In this document: positions 48,901 to 60,700 of the stretch, piece after piece
How positions within the stretch are numbered: the stretch's first letter is position 1
Layout of the letters: each line of letters begins with the position of its first letter
Notes under the pieces: generated by a model
The model's input: the letters and a program-made list of their open reading frames with translations, nothing else
Told to the model about the DNA's origin: nothing
The model's database searches: none
Position numbers and translations under genes: made by a program
DNA from: Paulownia fortunei
Lineage: Eukaryota > Streptophyta > Magnoliopsida > Lamiales > Paulowniaceae
Assembly: GCA_019321725.1 (NCBI GenBank)
Contig: CM033111.1
Coordinates: 3,348,001 to 3,412,000 of the forward strand
Length of the DNA: 64,000 nucleotides
Direction: 5' to 3'

Positions 48901-51900
48901 ACAAAACATGACGTCAATGTCCAAATATTGCTGTAACTAACATGGGAGAGAAACAGTAATGTAAAAAGAAAATTAGATATTAATCTCTTATTGTGCATAA
49001 TTAGCTACACCATAGAATTAAAGCAAGTCATGCCGGTATTTGTTACATATTTACTAGGATACCTGGTTTTATTCATCTTAGGATAGCTTCTCATATTTTA
49101 CTAGCAATTCTCAAGATGCCAAGCAAATGAATAAATGAGAGATCCATATCAACGAGCCACCTAACTTTGAGGTAACAACTTGGTCCAAAGTATTATATTT
49201 ATATGGCTCTACTAATATTATATACAGAGCACTGTAATGTTAACTGAAGATTATATGAGTTAATTCCATTTGTCAATTTTGCATAATATTGCCATTTGCT
49301 AACCACAAAATAAATTTTTTGACTTCTAAAAGTTGCTTCTTCTTGCACAGTAAATTCCTGTAGTATATCAGCATTTCCCTATTTAATTCTTTCTCCATCA
49401 ATCTTTCCACTTGCAGGTCCCACAAAAAAATCTTAGGTGAACATAGCAACAAATAATTGACAATAGGCTGGAAGCAATAAAAAACCATTATCGACTTTGA
49501 TTGTTTATGTATTTCATTTTACTACAATGAACAACTACTAGCTGAAAGAAGCAATTCAAGCATCAAGAAAAATGAAGAGGAACTTATTTATCTCAATCAT
49601 CTCCCAAATTGTTCTCAGAAGATTTAATCTACAACCAGATCATAGAAAAGGAGCAAAATAGAATGACCAAATAGTGTAAACAAGATATTTCAAATGCAAT
49701 TTTCACATGGAATGTATCCAATGGAAAAGTATAACTAAAACATGGGAAGTCTCAAAGGTCACAATCATGTGTACAAGACAAGTTGAAATGGTTCTCACCC
49801 AACTATATCGTAAGGTGCCTGCAACAATTTCAGGCTGGAAAGAACCCAACAATTTTCTGGGATTCAAACTTCAAATATCTTAGCCAAATATGATAATAAG
49901 AAAATTAATTTGAGTTCTGAGATCAAATGCCAGAATACCATAAAGAACTCCCACGAAGAGAAAAAGGGCTGAAAAAGTAATGCTACAGAAATTAATAGAT
50001 TTTACGGTGTACACTGACGTTTAAATGATGAGTTTCTGTGATAAAATTATCAGCTAAAAGGTCATATCTACCCCCTTACTGAGCATAATAGCATTGTATT
50101 CATAGGAGAATTTTTTGGAGAACTTCTCCCCCTCATTAGTGAAGTTTAATCAAACATATGATGCTAAAATGAGGCAACTTTGCTGAGAAAAGTAACTTCC
50201 ATTCAGTTTAGAGATAAATTGTGAATGGACACTGACAAGCTATATTCAGAAGAAATCTTCACTATAACAGAAGATTGGAACAAGAAACAGCACCTTTTCC
50301 TTCACATCCCCCAGAACAACTCTGTAAGGAGCTATTCCAGGTATCTGGGAAGAGCTTGGTTCCAGAAGCCTCTGAAAACTGGTCCTTCCTATTTGAGATT
50401 CAGCAAACAGTCTCCTCTGAGCTGGAAGTTGACCTGAGCTAAAAGATGATGCTCTCGGTGTCACAGCTGACTGAGCATTTCCTGAATTATTAACATTGCC
50501 GTTTCCATGTGTTTTAATGGAAAGTTTTTTAATATCCCGTGAAGATTCTTTTAATATCAAAGAGTCCTGACTATCCTGTAAGGAGGAGGGCAAGAAGCAT
50601 CTTATCATTACACATTAAAAAAGCATAGAACAGAAATACATAAAGTGCTGAGGAAAGTGGAAAGAGTAAAAATATTTTTCCTGAATTTAATTTACCTCAC
50701 GATTAAATGGCATGAATTCTGACCCAGGAAGATCCAGTCGAGGATAGTGAGAGTCCACGTCATTGTGTTCTACCAGAAAAGTACAAAAAGAAAAGAAAAA
50801 AGGCAAAATTCCCGTCACAACTTTTGACAATAAAAGCTACCGTTGGCCAGATTCTGAGACATCAGAACAAAAATTATGCTGAACAAAAGGGAAGCAGCAG
50901 AGCAGTGATTTGGCAACTGGCAAGTACAAGATGTCATGAAATATGAGAAACCCAAACCAGTGAGATGGACAGGCTAGAAAGGAAGAAAAACAACGCAAGT
51001 TGGAGGCCAAATTGACAAATACTTGCAGCATATAAGAAAGCTGCGGCACCATGAAGAAGGAAGAATCACAGTCTAGTAAAGCACAACAGAAAGGATAATC
51101 AATAAAAACAAATAGCCTTAGAGAGTTCACGAATAAGCATTAGGAGGCACCATTACACTACCTAATAATTTCTCAAAAGTATAGTCTTCTCCTCTGGTAA
51201 TCAATCTAAGCACAAACCAGACCATTCCAGGATGTAAAAGAATTCAATGAACAAATTCAGCATATAAATATGAATCAATGATCAAACATTTCAATGATAT
51301 TGATTTTGGACTGAGACAAAGCATCTAATGATTTTGGAGAACCCAAGAAAGAAACTCCCTAAGCAATCACATACACAGAATTAGAAAACTTAACCAAGGA
51401 TTGCATCATTTGTGCGGTGATAAAACTCAAGCAGTAGCAAATCATCAGTTGAAAAGGATATGTGCAGCACATTTTTAACAAATTGAAGAGTAGACTGATA
51501 TTGAAACACCATAGGGTGTACATGTCTAAAGCATCATTCCCATTCAAGAGGACAGAAGGTGAGTTTGGTTTGGTATGAATCCATTAACTGAACAACGAAA
51601 TGTATTTCACAAAATCGCTTAAGTTGAAAAGGCAAAGATGTAAGGCCATACACACAATCCAAACTGTCAAGATCAAGAAATTAACCTGCACAAGAGGGTA
51701 GGTCAGCTCCAGCTGGAAGCTGTGTTGGAAGGGGTGGAGCATGACTGCTATGGTTCTTAAATTGACCCCAATTTGATTGTTGACTCCAATTTTCATGCCG
51801 ATCCTCCAGTGAATTTTCTGAAATACATTTGAGCTATAAAAAGTTAGGACTAGCTCAACAGTGCTTCAGTTGACAGTCCAATCTATTCTTTAGAGAGATA

Positions 51901-54900
51901 GCTCAAGAATATCACACCATTCACCACAAGTTGAACCTTGAAAAGAACGGCGGTCGAGTCCTTGCCTTACAATACACTAGTTCCTAACTAATATGTTGGC
52001 TAAGTAGGTGAAATGCTAATTCAACATGCAAAAAGGGATTACGACAGTATGTTAGCATTTATCACAAACATGTGCTTAAGGACGAGAAGTGCAGTGAAAT
52101 TACCAATATCATTCAAACATTTCAAAATCCAATCACTGCTACTTTACTCCTATTTCTCAAAGAGCAAAAAGGAGAAGAAACAAAAACTTTTCACTCCACT
52201 TGCGACCCTCACTAGCATGTGGAGAGGTGCAAAAATGTACAGCTATGCACAACCTATTACTAAACTCAAAAGAGGCAAAGGAACTTAATTTGATAAACTT
52301 GAAATACCGAAATCCAATACCATCTCAAACCCGGAACTGAAACCTTTTTTAAGCATCCATCTCAAATCTTATTGACAGTAAGTAGAGAGGCCACTTGGCT
52401 TATGTGCTGGTTCAGAAAGTCATATTTGGTCAACTTGCAACAAGCTCAAATAACATTTAGAATTCACATCAGGCAGAGCCAATCAAGATGGCAGGTCCAA
52501 GTAAAAAGTGTTACTTTTCCGCATCCATAACATGCCATAGAGTCCGCCTTCTAAAATATGACTTATCATTATATTGCTTAGTTATGACTGCACATGTAGT
52601 GCTTCCCCGCTATGTAATATTGAGTTAAAGATAATAATATTATGAACCCTAAGAATTAAGGCCAACCATTGCAGAAGAGTATGAAGGCATGCCAGACCTT
52701 TTTCTAAAATTTCATGCGCCAGTCTCGACAACTTCACATTGCATTGATTCATGGAGAGTTCGAATCTGAGGTTATCAACTTCACGAATATAGAGATCAAT
52801 AGCCATCCACCTGGATAAAAGAGATACATCTCGTGTGACCTGATACCATAGGAATAAACTCCCATTATCAGCATTCTGATGGACAAGAGATTAGCCTAAT
52901 CGAGATATATCTCTGGGATCCAGAAATTAAAAAATCTAGCTCTAGAACATTTGTTTGCTTCAACAGATTTTACACAATAAAAGCACTATGACATCACCTT
53001 TGCCGTCACGCTAGGATTTCCATCTCGATCACCCCCCATCCAAGATCCAAATTTTATTGGAGTGCATGTCAAAGGTAGTGGCTTTCCAGTATGCTGAGAG
53101 AAGTGGACCCATCTTGAGACCAAACAATAAACTAAATGAACGATTTGCAGAATAAATGAAAATAACCTTCTTCAGGGCATTGCTGAGACGACGTATGTAA
53201 TGAGGTACAGCTCGCCAAAGTGATTGCTCTACAATATTTAGGCCTGAAACGAAAAGCAGCATTTTATACAAGTGAAAAGGCATACAAATCTGAACATTCC
53301 CAACCCTATGGAATTTACCAGCCCTAGCTTCATCAACTGGAGTAGGCTTGTGCCGCCTGAGCTCATCTGTTTGCCATATTGAAGCAAGCTCTCTCACCTA
53401 CAGTATCAAAAAAACTCATGTTGTGTAGGAAATTTTCAATATATTTTCTTTGTTTTTCTTTTTCACATTGTTCAAACTTCCTAAGAAAAGCAGCTACCAG
53501 ATCTTCTATCAACATCTCTCGATCTTCATGTCCAAGGTCAGGCCGATCATTATATTCTAAAAGATGCTGCAAAAGAATAAAGACGTAATATACAAATCAA
53601 AGTGAAAATATTATTCTCATGGTTAATATATCCTATTAACAGAACCACAAAATTAGATAAAGGGCATACCGCAATTCTAATATGTTTGTATTGCAAGGTT
53701 CGTCGGTTTATTTGCGTGGGATGTGCTGTGAGGACAATTTCAACCCCCTGTGATGAAAATTATCCAACATTACTTCACAAATAAATTTATCTTTCACTGT
53801 TGAACTTGTAAATCTAGACAGAAAAGAGACAAAAATTACAGACCTGCTTGCAAACAGTATCATAAAGCTCATCTGGAGAAATACCGCCCTGCACGAGCTG
53901 ATTCAAAGTATCATCACAAGATTTTGATAATATTTTGGCGCTTCGAGCCTTGGTTACTCTGCAAAGTTGAATATTAGATTACTAATTCTTTCAGAAAACT
54001 CAAGTCTCAATTTACAGGACTTTTTGCATCATAATTCTTGGAATGTAGGAATATGATTCACAACTCAAAATACATTGTTAGCCAGTACATGGAGGCCAAA
54101 TTTAGAACAACAGAAGCTAAAATGTCAGTGGGTGAAAAAATCAAGGGGGACATGAGCAACAAATAATCAATGAATTTGCACAGATGTTGTTGATGAGCCT
54201 GGAAACTCGATAGAAGTATATCTGGCCTTAACACGCCTTCGCCTAAGCTCAAGCCCCAATAGCTTATAGACTATACATGCACATTCCAACATGAGACAAC
54301 ATTTTTGTCACACTTTGTCCACTTGAATGTGCCATTGTATGCATTGACTATAAAAAGGATAATATGTATGGACTATAAAAAGGAAATTATTCTTACATTT
54401 TATAAATTAATAACTTATGAGTCCAAAAGACGCGTGATTTACTTATCAACATACCAAAACAATATAACAATTAGAAAGTATTTTTCTTATTTAAATGTTG
54501 CTTGGTACACCAATATCTTCATACGTCAGAAACATGTGGTCACCAAAAAGACAAATAACACATAATCATGTCTATGAACAAACAAAGTTCATTAATACCT
54601 GTGATGAGTTTCTGCAATCCCTGTCAGGTTTAGATAATGACTGAATGCTCGGGCAAGTGACAGGGCTTCCTCAAGTGTCATCTTAGACAACTCTGAAGCC
54701 AGTTGCTTCTCAAGAAGCTCTGCTGTGTCCTCAATTCCAGTCATCCTCAGGTTGCATGCACTCTACCACCCATATTTGATATTCATTAGTACTTGAACTC
54801 AGGAACACACTGAGACACACACATTATACCGAGAAAATGCTTCCCTCATTAAATCGCTCAAAGAACTCCAAATTAAGACATTTGAAATACTTCATGAGAT

Positions 54901-55809
54901 TCAGTCCACAGAGTTAGCATACCAAAATACTCGACCCACAACACCTGCATTTGATCAATGTGTGCACACAAACAACTGATCGTGATAGATATAAACTTCC
55001 ACTAGAAGCAAAACATGTCTCATGCCAGTATAAACAGAGCTATATATTTAGCATAGGGAAAAGAAACATGGATACCATGCATGCTAAACTCAACAATCCA
55101 CTAAAATAATCCAATGGTTAACGCAATAGATGGGCCTGCGCATATAAATTTGTAAAATGAAACCATTCACCAGAGATGAAACTGGAGGCAACATTACAAA
55201 AATCTAAAGACAAACCATTTACACTAATCCACATTGACAACATGATACGCATGCAGTAGATGAACAACTTAAAAGAACAAAAACTACTCCAAGTCCACAA
55301 TAAATTAATCAAAGAGCATTTAAACCACAAATATATAAGAAATTTTAGTGTTACAGGGGAAGAAAAAGAAACCCCACATGAAATATATATATATATATAC
55401 ACACATACATACATACATATATATATATATATAGATATAAAGCAATGGCAAGACGAGTAGTCTACAAGATCATGGAAGGCAAGAAAATCAAGAATTTCCC
55501 ATAAATAAAAAGGAACTCAAAGAAACTAAAACATATCAAGAAACATCAGCAAATGAAGGCAACAACGGAAGAAATGGAGAGATCCAAGAAACAGAGTACA
55601 AGCCAAGACTGGTGTTAGAAAAGAAGTTGAAACCCGGGGAAAATGGAGGAAACCTGAGCGAGGACTCTAGTTTTTTCGAGTTTTTCCATGAATTGGGGCC
55701 CAACTTCTCTTTGAAGAACATCATTAAGGAGGTTTCCAAGTAATCTGCAGTCATCTTCAAACCCCTGGAACGATATCTCCTCTGCTATTTCATCTGTAAT
55801 GTCCGTCAT
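42979..55809 (-). CDS. PPC4: Bacterial-type phosphoenolpyruvate carboxylase (BTPC, PPC4 class)
   Basis: Cytosolic enzyme converting PEP and bicarbonate to oxaloacetate and Pi; plant BTPC works as subunit of class-2 PEPC hetero-octamers with plant-type PEPC. Twenty exons join in frame: 55809-55654, 54762-54599, 53958-53844, 53747-53670, 53566-53498, 53397-53319, 53243-53167, 53093-52998, 52839-52698, 51817-51686, 50769-50696, 50575-50294, 48665-48540, 48442-48341, 48264-48118, 46160-46062, 45923-45835, 45132-45006, 44931-44725 and 43803-42979. They give 1061 residues. Catalytic signatures are [12 protein letters not shown] (about 151-162), [35 protein letters not shown] (about 760-773) and [11 protein letters not shown]. 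The C-terminus is RNTG, the BTPC form, instead of the QNTG of plant-type PEPC. The N-terminus [16 protein letters not shown] lacks the plant-type phosphoserine motif. A disordered Ser/Asn/Gln/Pro-rich insert of about 140 residues (about 326-470, exons 10-12) is a BTPC hallmark. Confidence 0.97.
55384..55432. repeat. (AT)n/(CATA)n microsatellite in BTPC intron 1
   Basis: Alternating AT runs flank a short ACAC/CATA segment. It lies inside the first BTPC intron (54763-55653). Confidence 0.9.
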
Positions 55810-56012
55810 ATTTTCTTCCTACGTAAATTGAAGTTATTTGACAAGAGTGGTGGAAATTGGAAGACTATGGAATAACAATGAGAGCACTGCGTGATATGTG
55901 TGTGATGATGTATAAATTCTGTTTCGTTTTTTGTTGGAGGAAGAGAGAGTTGGTGGTGGAGGAAATGTGGGGCTGTGATGGTTTACCGTGAGGAGGGAGG
56001 ACGCGAGATGGT

Positions 56013-56022
56013 GCCACGTGGC
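56013..56022. promoter_or_regulatory. Perfect G-box upstream of BTPC
   Basis: The palindrome GCCACGTGGC lies about 205 bases upstream of the BTPC start codon. CACGTG G-boxes are bound by bZIP and bHLH factors, including ABA-response and light regulators. The position is suitable for a proximal promoter element; function is inferred. Confidence 0.6.
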
Positions 56023-56099
56023 AATAACAGCGCAGTTTATGGCGATGTTTTTGTTGTCTTTTGCTGGGACTAGTACAACGTAACAGTACTGCTGTGTGT

Positions 56100-57300
56100 C
56101 CCCTGCGCTCCTGTGTTTGTTTTAAGTTGGTATTCTTTCGCTGTTAATAATTACTAGGTATAGGGGAATATTCCTCTTTGGCTAATAATAATGATGTATA
56201 TTTAGTGTACGAATAAATGTTAAACTATAAAATATTTATAATTAATATATATTAAATATACATACATTAAATATAGCATAAAACTTATTTATGTATGATT
56301 ACATGTCATTAGGAAATTTTTGGAAAATTCTTGGTCAAATGAGATTTGAAGTGATTAATTTTTTTTATTGTCCGCCACTCAAACACTAATGGTCATAAAT
56401 TCAATTGATTCGAACTAAAATTTAAAAAAAAAAAAATTAATGAATGGATCAAATTCATAGTTATTTTAAATACATAATCTACCCCAAAATAATGGTTCTT
56501 TATTGATCTCACTTTATATGAAAGTGAAAAAAAGTATAAATTTTAATATTTTTATACTATTGTACATAATAATAGTGGTTGAGTTAGTGATATTATTTCA
56601 TTATTTTAATTAATATGATAAATTTAATGAGTGTTTGAAAACAATTAAAAAAAGTGATTCTCAGCTTTTGGTTGAAAAAATAATAATTTTTAGTATTTTT
56701 AAATGCCAATTTATGCTTCTGCGTAATTTAATAAGAATTTAAAACAGGGGCGGAGTGTATTTAAATTTTTTATTCTGCTTCTGTGTTTTTTTTTTCCTTA
56801 CTATGTAAAAAATCTTTGGACATTTTTGCCCTAAAAATATATTTATATTTCAAAAATGCCCTTCCATTGTATAAATATATAAATGCTTGTAAATATACAA
56901 TATGTAATATATATATATGTATATTTATATATTTGTGAATATATAAATATTTATATATTCACAAATATATTTAACATATATATATATACACACACATGTA
57001 CACAAATTATTATTTCAAAATCGAATGGCGATTTAGACTTTTACACACAAATAAAAATATTTTTATAATTTTTTTAATAAACTCTCTCTTTTAACTTATT
57101 CTACTTTTCAACAACACTTTGCAAATACTATCAACTTTCTTTGTTAAATTAATTTTCACTTCTGGTATAATAAATCACTTTCGGTAAAAGAATAAAGCAA
57201 ACACTTTTAAAAAAGAAAATTCTATGAGATAAGGGATAATAATTAATTAATAATCAAATATTAACTAATACCAATAATAAACGATCCACTATCTACTGCT
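56100..57300. other. AT-rich intergenic sequence upstream of BTPC
   Basis: No gene is seen. The stretch is dominated by A/T tracts and includes a perfect 44-bp palindrome at 56927-56970 flanked by imperfect AT repeats. Confidence 0.6.
56927..56970. repeat. Perfect 44-bp palindrome
   Basis: Base-by-base comparison around the centre (between 56948 and 56949) gives 22 matching pairs with no spacer and no mismatch. It includes a non-simple core (ATTTGTGAAT on the left, ATTCACAAAT on the right). Beyond it, imperfect AT/CATA repeats could extend the stem. It could extrude as a cruciform or be the fused ends of a small inverted-repeat element. Confidence 0.95.
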
Positions 57301-57775
57301 AGTTGAGGCCAGCTTAGTTGGTAAAAGATTCTTACTTATTACCATTTGGTATAACTAGAACCATGCCTATCAAAAATTCCTTCATACGCGTAGGGCCAAG
57401 CGGTGCATACTAATCCATAGGGCTAGGCCGGAGGTGGGGTTTAATCCCCTCGACAGGTATAACTAGAACCATGCCTCTCAAAAATTCCTCCATACACGTA
57501 GGGCCTCTCAAAAATTCCTCCATACGCGTAAGGCCAAGCGGTGTATACTAATCCATAGGGTCAGGCTGGATGTGGGATTTTTTGTAGATGGAGCCGCAGT
57601 GCAGTGGGGCAAGGTGGGGGTTCGAATTCTGGTGGGAACCTACGGCTGAATTTCGGTATGAAGTAATCACTGTGTCCCCAGTGGGACCTTGCGAGCGGAG
57701 TTTAGTAAGGAGCAATGATTAGGAGGTCCAAAACTAACTGACGTAAGTCAAGAATTTGGGTATCAAAAAAATAAA
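57301..57775 (+). mobile_element. tRNA-SINE-like repeat with internal tandem duplications
   Basis: The left end (GCTTAGTTGGTAAAAG near 57313) resembles a tRNA-derived pol III A box. GGGTTCGAATTC near 57618 and GGGTTTAATCCCC near 57439 resemble B boxes. The right end runs out into an A-rich tail (TATCAAAAAAATAAAATAAA). Between A and B boxes a 108-base unit is repeated (57348-57455 and from 57456), and inside the second copy a 30-base piece (CTCTCAAAAATTCCTCCATA) is duplicated again. Flanking target duplications were not identified, so family and exact ends are uncertain. Confidence 0.6.
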
Positions 57776-60700
57776 ATAAACAAATACTCCCTACTTTTTA
57801 TAGCTAAGCCACTCTAATAATGTTTTATTGGCGATTAGAAAATTTAACAGTCCAGAATGCATGATTGCTTCCTATGTTAATGGGGCCTTTAGCTTGCATT
57901 GTCCTAATTCTTTTCAAGAGAGCTTGATTCAATTACTTGAAAGTTTATATTAAGATTTTTCCTTAAAATTCTGTCCTTATCCAAATTTCCTATTTTAAGT
58001 CCAAAATGGTCATAAAAGTGAGGCAAAAAATTCTTGACTTGTAATTGATTTGCAAGCCACTTGACTGTAAAGTGGGGTAGAACACCACTTACTCGATGAT
58101 TGTTTTGGAATCACACAATAAAGAAGAGCATATTCAATGTGGAATCTGTGGAAGAGCTAAGATACTCGTACTTCTTTATATGACCTTTGGCTACTATGGA
58201 AGATCATGGATTCAGAAAAGGGAGTACAAATCTTGAGAAGATCAGTTATAGTATATGAGTGGTCCAATGAGTCTTGTTTGTGTGAAAGATTTTGGTAACA
58301 AAATTGGACTGGGGCCATTTTCACATGTGCCTTTAGTGTGCACGTGACAGCAAGAGGAAGTATTAACTTGTGCATATGGGCAAAGTTTCAAGTAGCTGCT
58401 CATTGTAATAAATTCAGGAATACGACAATTATTTGTTAGTTTTTAAAATTCATAATTAGAGTATTATTTAAGATAATTAAAAAAAAAGTTTGATAAAATT
58501 AGCTATTTGTTATTGTAATTCACGATTAATTTGAAAATATACTAATATAAGATTTTTAATTTTTTTACAAGTATAATGTATTTATACACGAAGATTGTAA
58601 ATAAAAGTTATATATATATATATATTGAAAAAATAGAAAAACAACTTAGTATAATGTATTTATATTAAAATTTGAATAAAGATTTTATCACGTTACTATT
58701 TAAGAAATGTATAAAAGGAATTCCAACATTCTATAATTTTCAAAAAATTGAAATTTTTTGTTACTATGTTCATATGTGTAGGAAAAAAGGATGCTAAGAA
58801 ATTGGAATAATGTGAATACAAAATTTGCATACACCAATTGTTGAGATAAGAATTGATGAAAACTTCATTGGGAATTAAGAGTGAAAAGATTCATCAAAAT
58901 TGAATCTCGGGAGAACTAGTCATTTTGTTAAATTAGTTATGTATTTTAATTTCATTACAATTATATTTCTTACAAATATCGTCGTGTCACTCCTTCATCT
59001 TCTGTTTTACATCCGTCTTTTGAATAGTATTATCACATTGTTATAGTGCTCCCACAATACATATATTGTGCGTTGTGGTCTATTTTCTCTAATATGGGAT
59101 ACACATTATCAATCTCAATAATATATATACATATATATATATATAATGTTGCTCTTTTGAGTTGTCAAGGGGTGAAGTTTTGAATAGCGACATTATCAAT
59201 CACGAGAGACATGAAAAGATTTACACATAGTAGAAGACAATGTTTTCATTTTCAATCAAAGTTCATGGCACATTTTGATAACCTTCTTCTGATGGCCTGT
59301 GATAGTAATGAGATCGGGGGAGGGGGAGGGGGAGGGTGGTTGGGGGGTCCAATTATTGTCGATATCATCATATGGCATGTTCAAGAGAAAGTACATGCAT
59401 TTATTCAATTTTTTCACTTGTCTGTCCTATAACATCTACTGACATCTTCCTCAAGGACCCACTCTCATCTATTTGTCTCTTGCAAGGCACATGTCATTTT
59501 AAGAATGAAAATAAATTGAGTGGATGTTAATAAAATAAATATTTAAATTAATTTAATTTTTATATTTTAATTTTAAATTTGTATTTAAACTTATTTAATT
59601 GAAAAATGAGTCAAGATTAAGCTTGAATATGAAACGAATGCAAGTAATTTGATATTTTAATATATAATTTATTATTTTTTAATTAATTAAATCAAACTCA
59701 AATTGATTATTAAATTTTATCAAATAAAAAAATATGTTTGAATTTATATTTTTGTCCTTAATGAATTGAATGCAAACAAACTCGTATAATTGATTTCGAA
59801 TCGAGTATCAAATAAATTGATTGATGTATCTTCCTTAATATTGTTTTGTTTCCCTAAATAATGAAATTAAGTTGTTGCTTTGGTTTCACTAAATTCATTA
59901 CTTAAACGGAAATAGAAAAACTATATGACATAGCAATCTTATTACCCATAGCTAAGATTGGTTGCAATGTACATATACTTAAGATAGATTTAAGTTAAAC
60001 AAAGGGATAGCGTGGCTATATATGTTTGCACTAATTATTGAGCCGATATTCAATTTAATATGTAATTTGATATGACCTAAATTTCACTTGACAATCTAAG
60101 GAATTTGGGTCATATGATGTTACAATTAGGCTTGACCTCTGAGTCTAGAGTGGGTCTAAGTTTGGGTGACTTTATATTTGAGTAGACTTAATACCAAAAG
60201 TAATGGTGATAAATCGACTTAGCTGAGCTGAATAGCTCTTAAATATGGTTGAGCTGATTCGCTCTAAAACGTGGCTTAGCTGAGTAGCTCCTATACTAAG
60301 CTAAGTTAAACGAGTAGGTTAGACTCACGTTGACTCTTTAACTGGAAGAATTAATATTGAAAAATTCTTATCATTCAACTCGAGTCCTAAAATGACTTTA
60401 TTTAGTATTGAATAAGAAAATATAATTCTATCTTATATGAACCGTGTGAGTATTAGTTGACTTACCTTATTATACTTATCGAAGTAAGAAAAGAAAATAG
60501 AATTCTTTTTATATTCAATACCTGATTATCTTATCTATTATATAAATCATTCGTGATTTTTGAGGTATGTTATACATTACATTATTTTACATTTGACCAT
60601 TCTTATTCTCGTATTACTTTTCAAATTCTTATTCTCGTTTTGCCCATTGTTGTCTAGGATTGTGTAATTTTTTGTACACATCATAATTTAAGAGTGAAAG

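Noticed and set aside
57613..57630. B-box-like GGTTCGAATTC suggesting a tRNA gene
   Set aside because: No cloverleaf can be drawn: acceptor and anticodon stems are missing. It fits a tRNA-derived SINE better.
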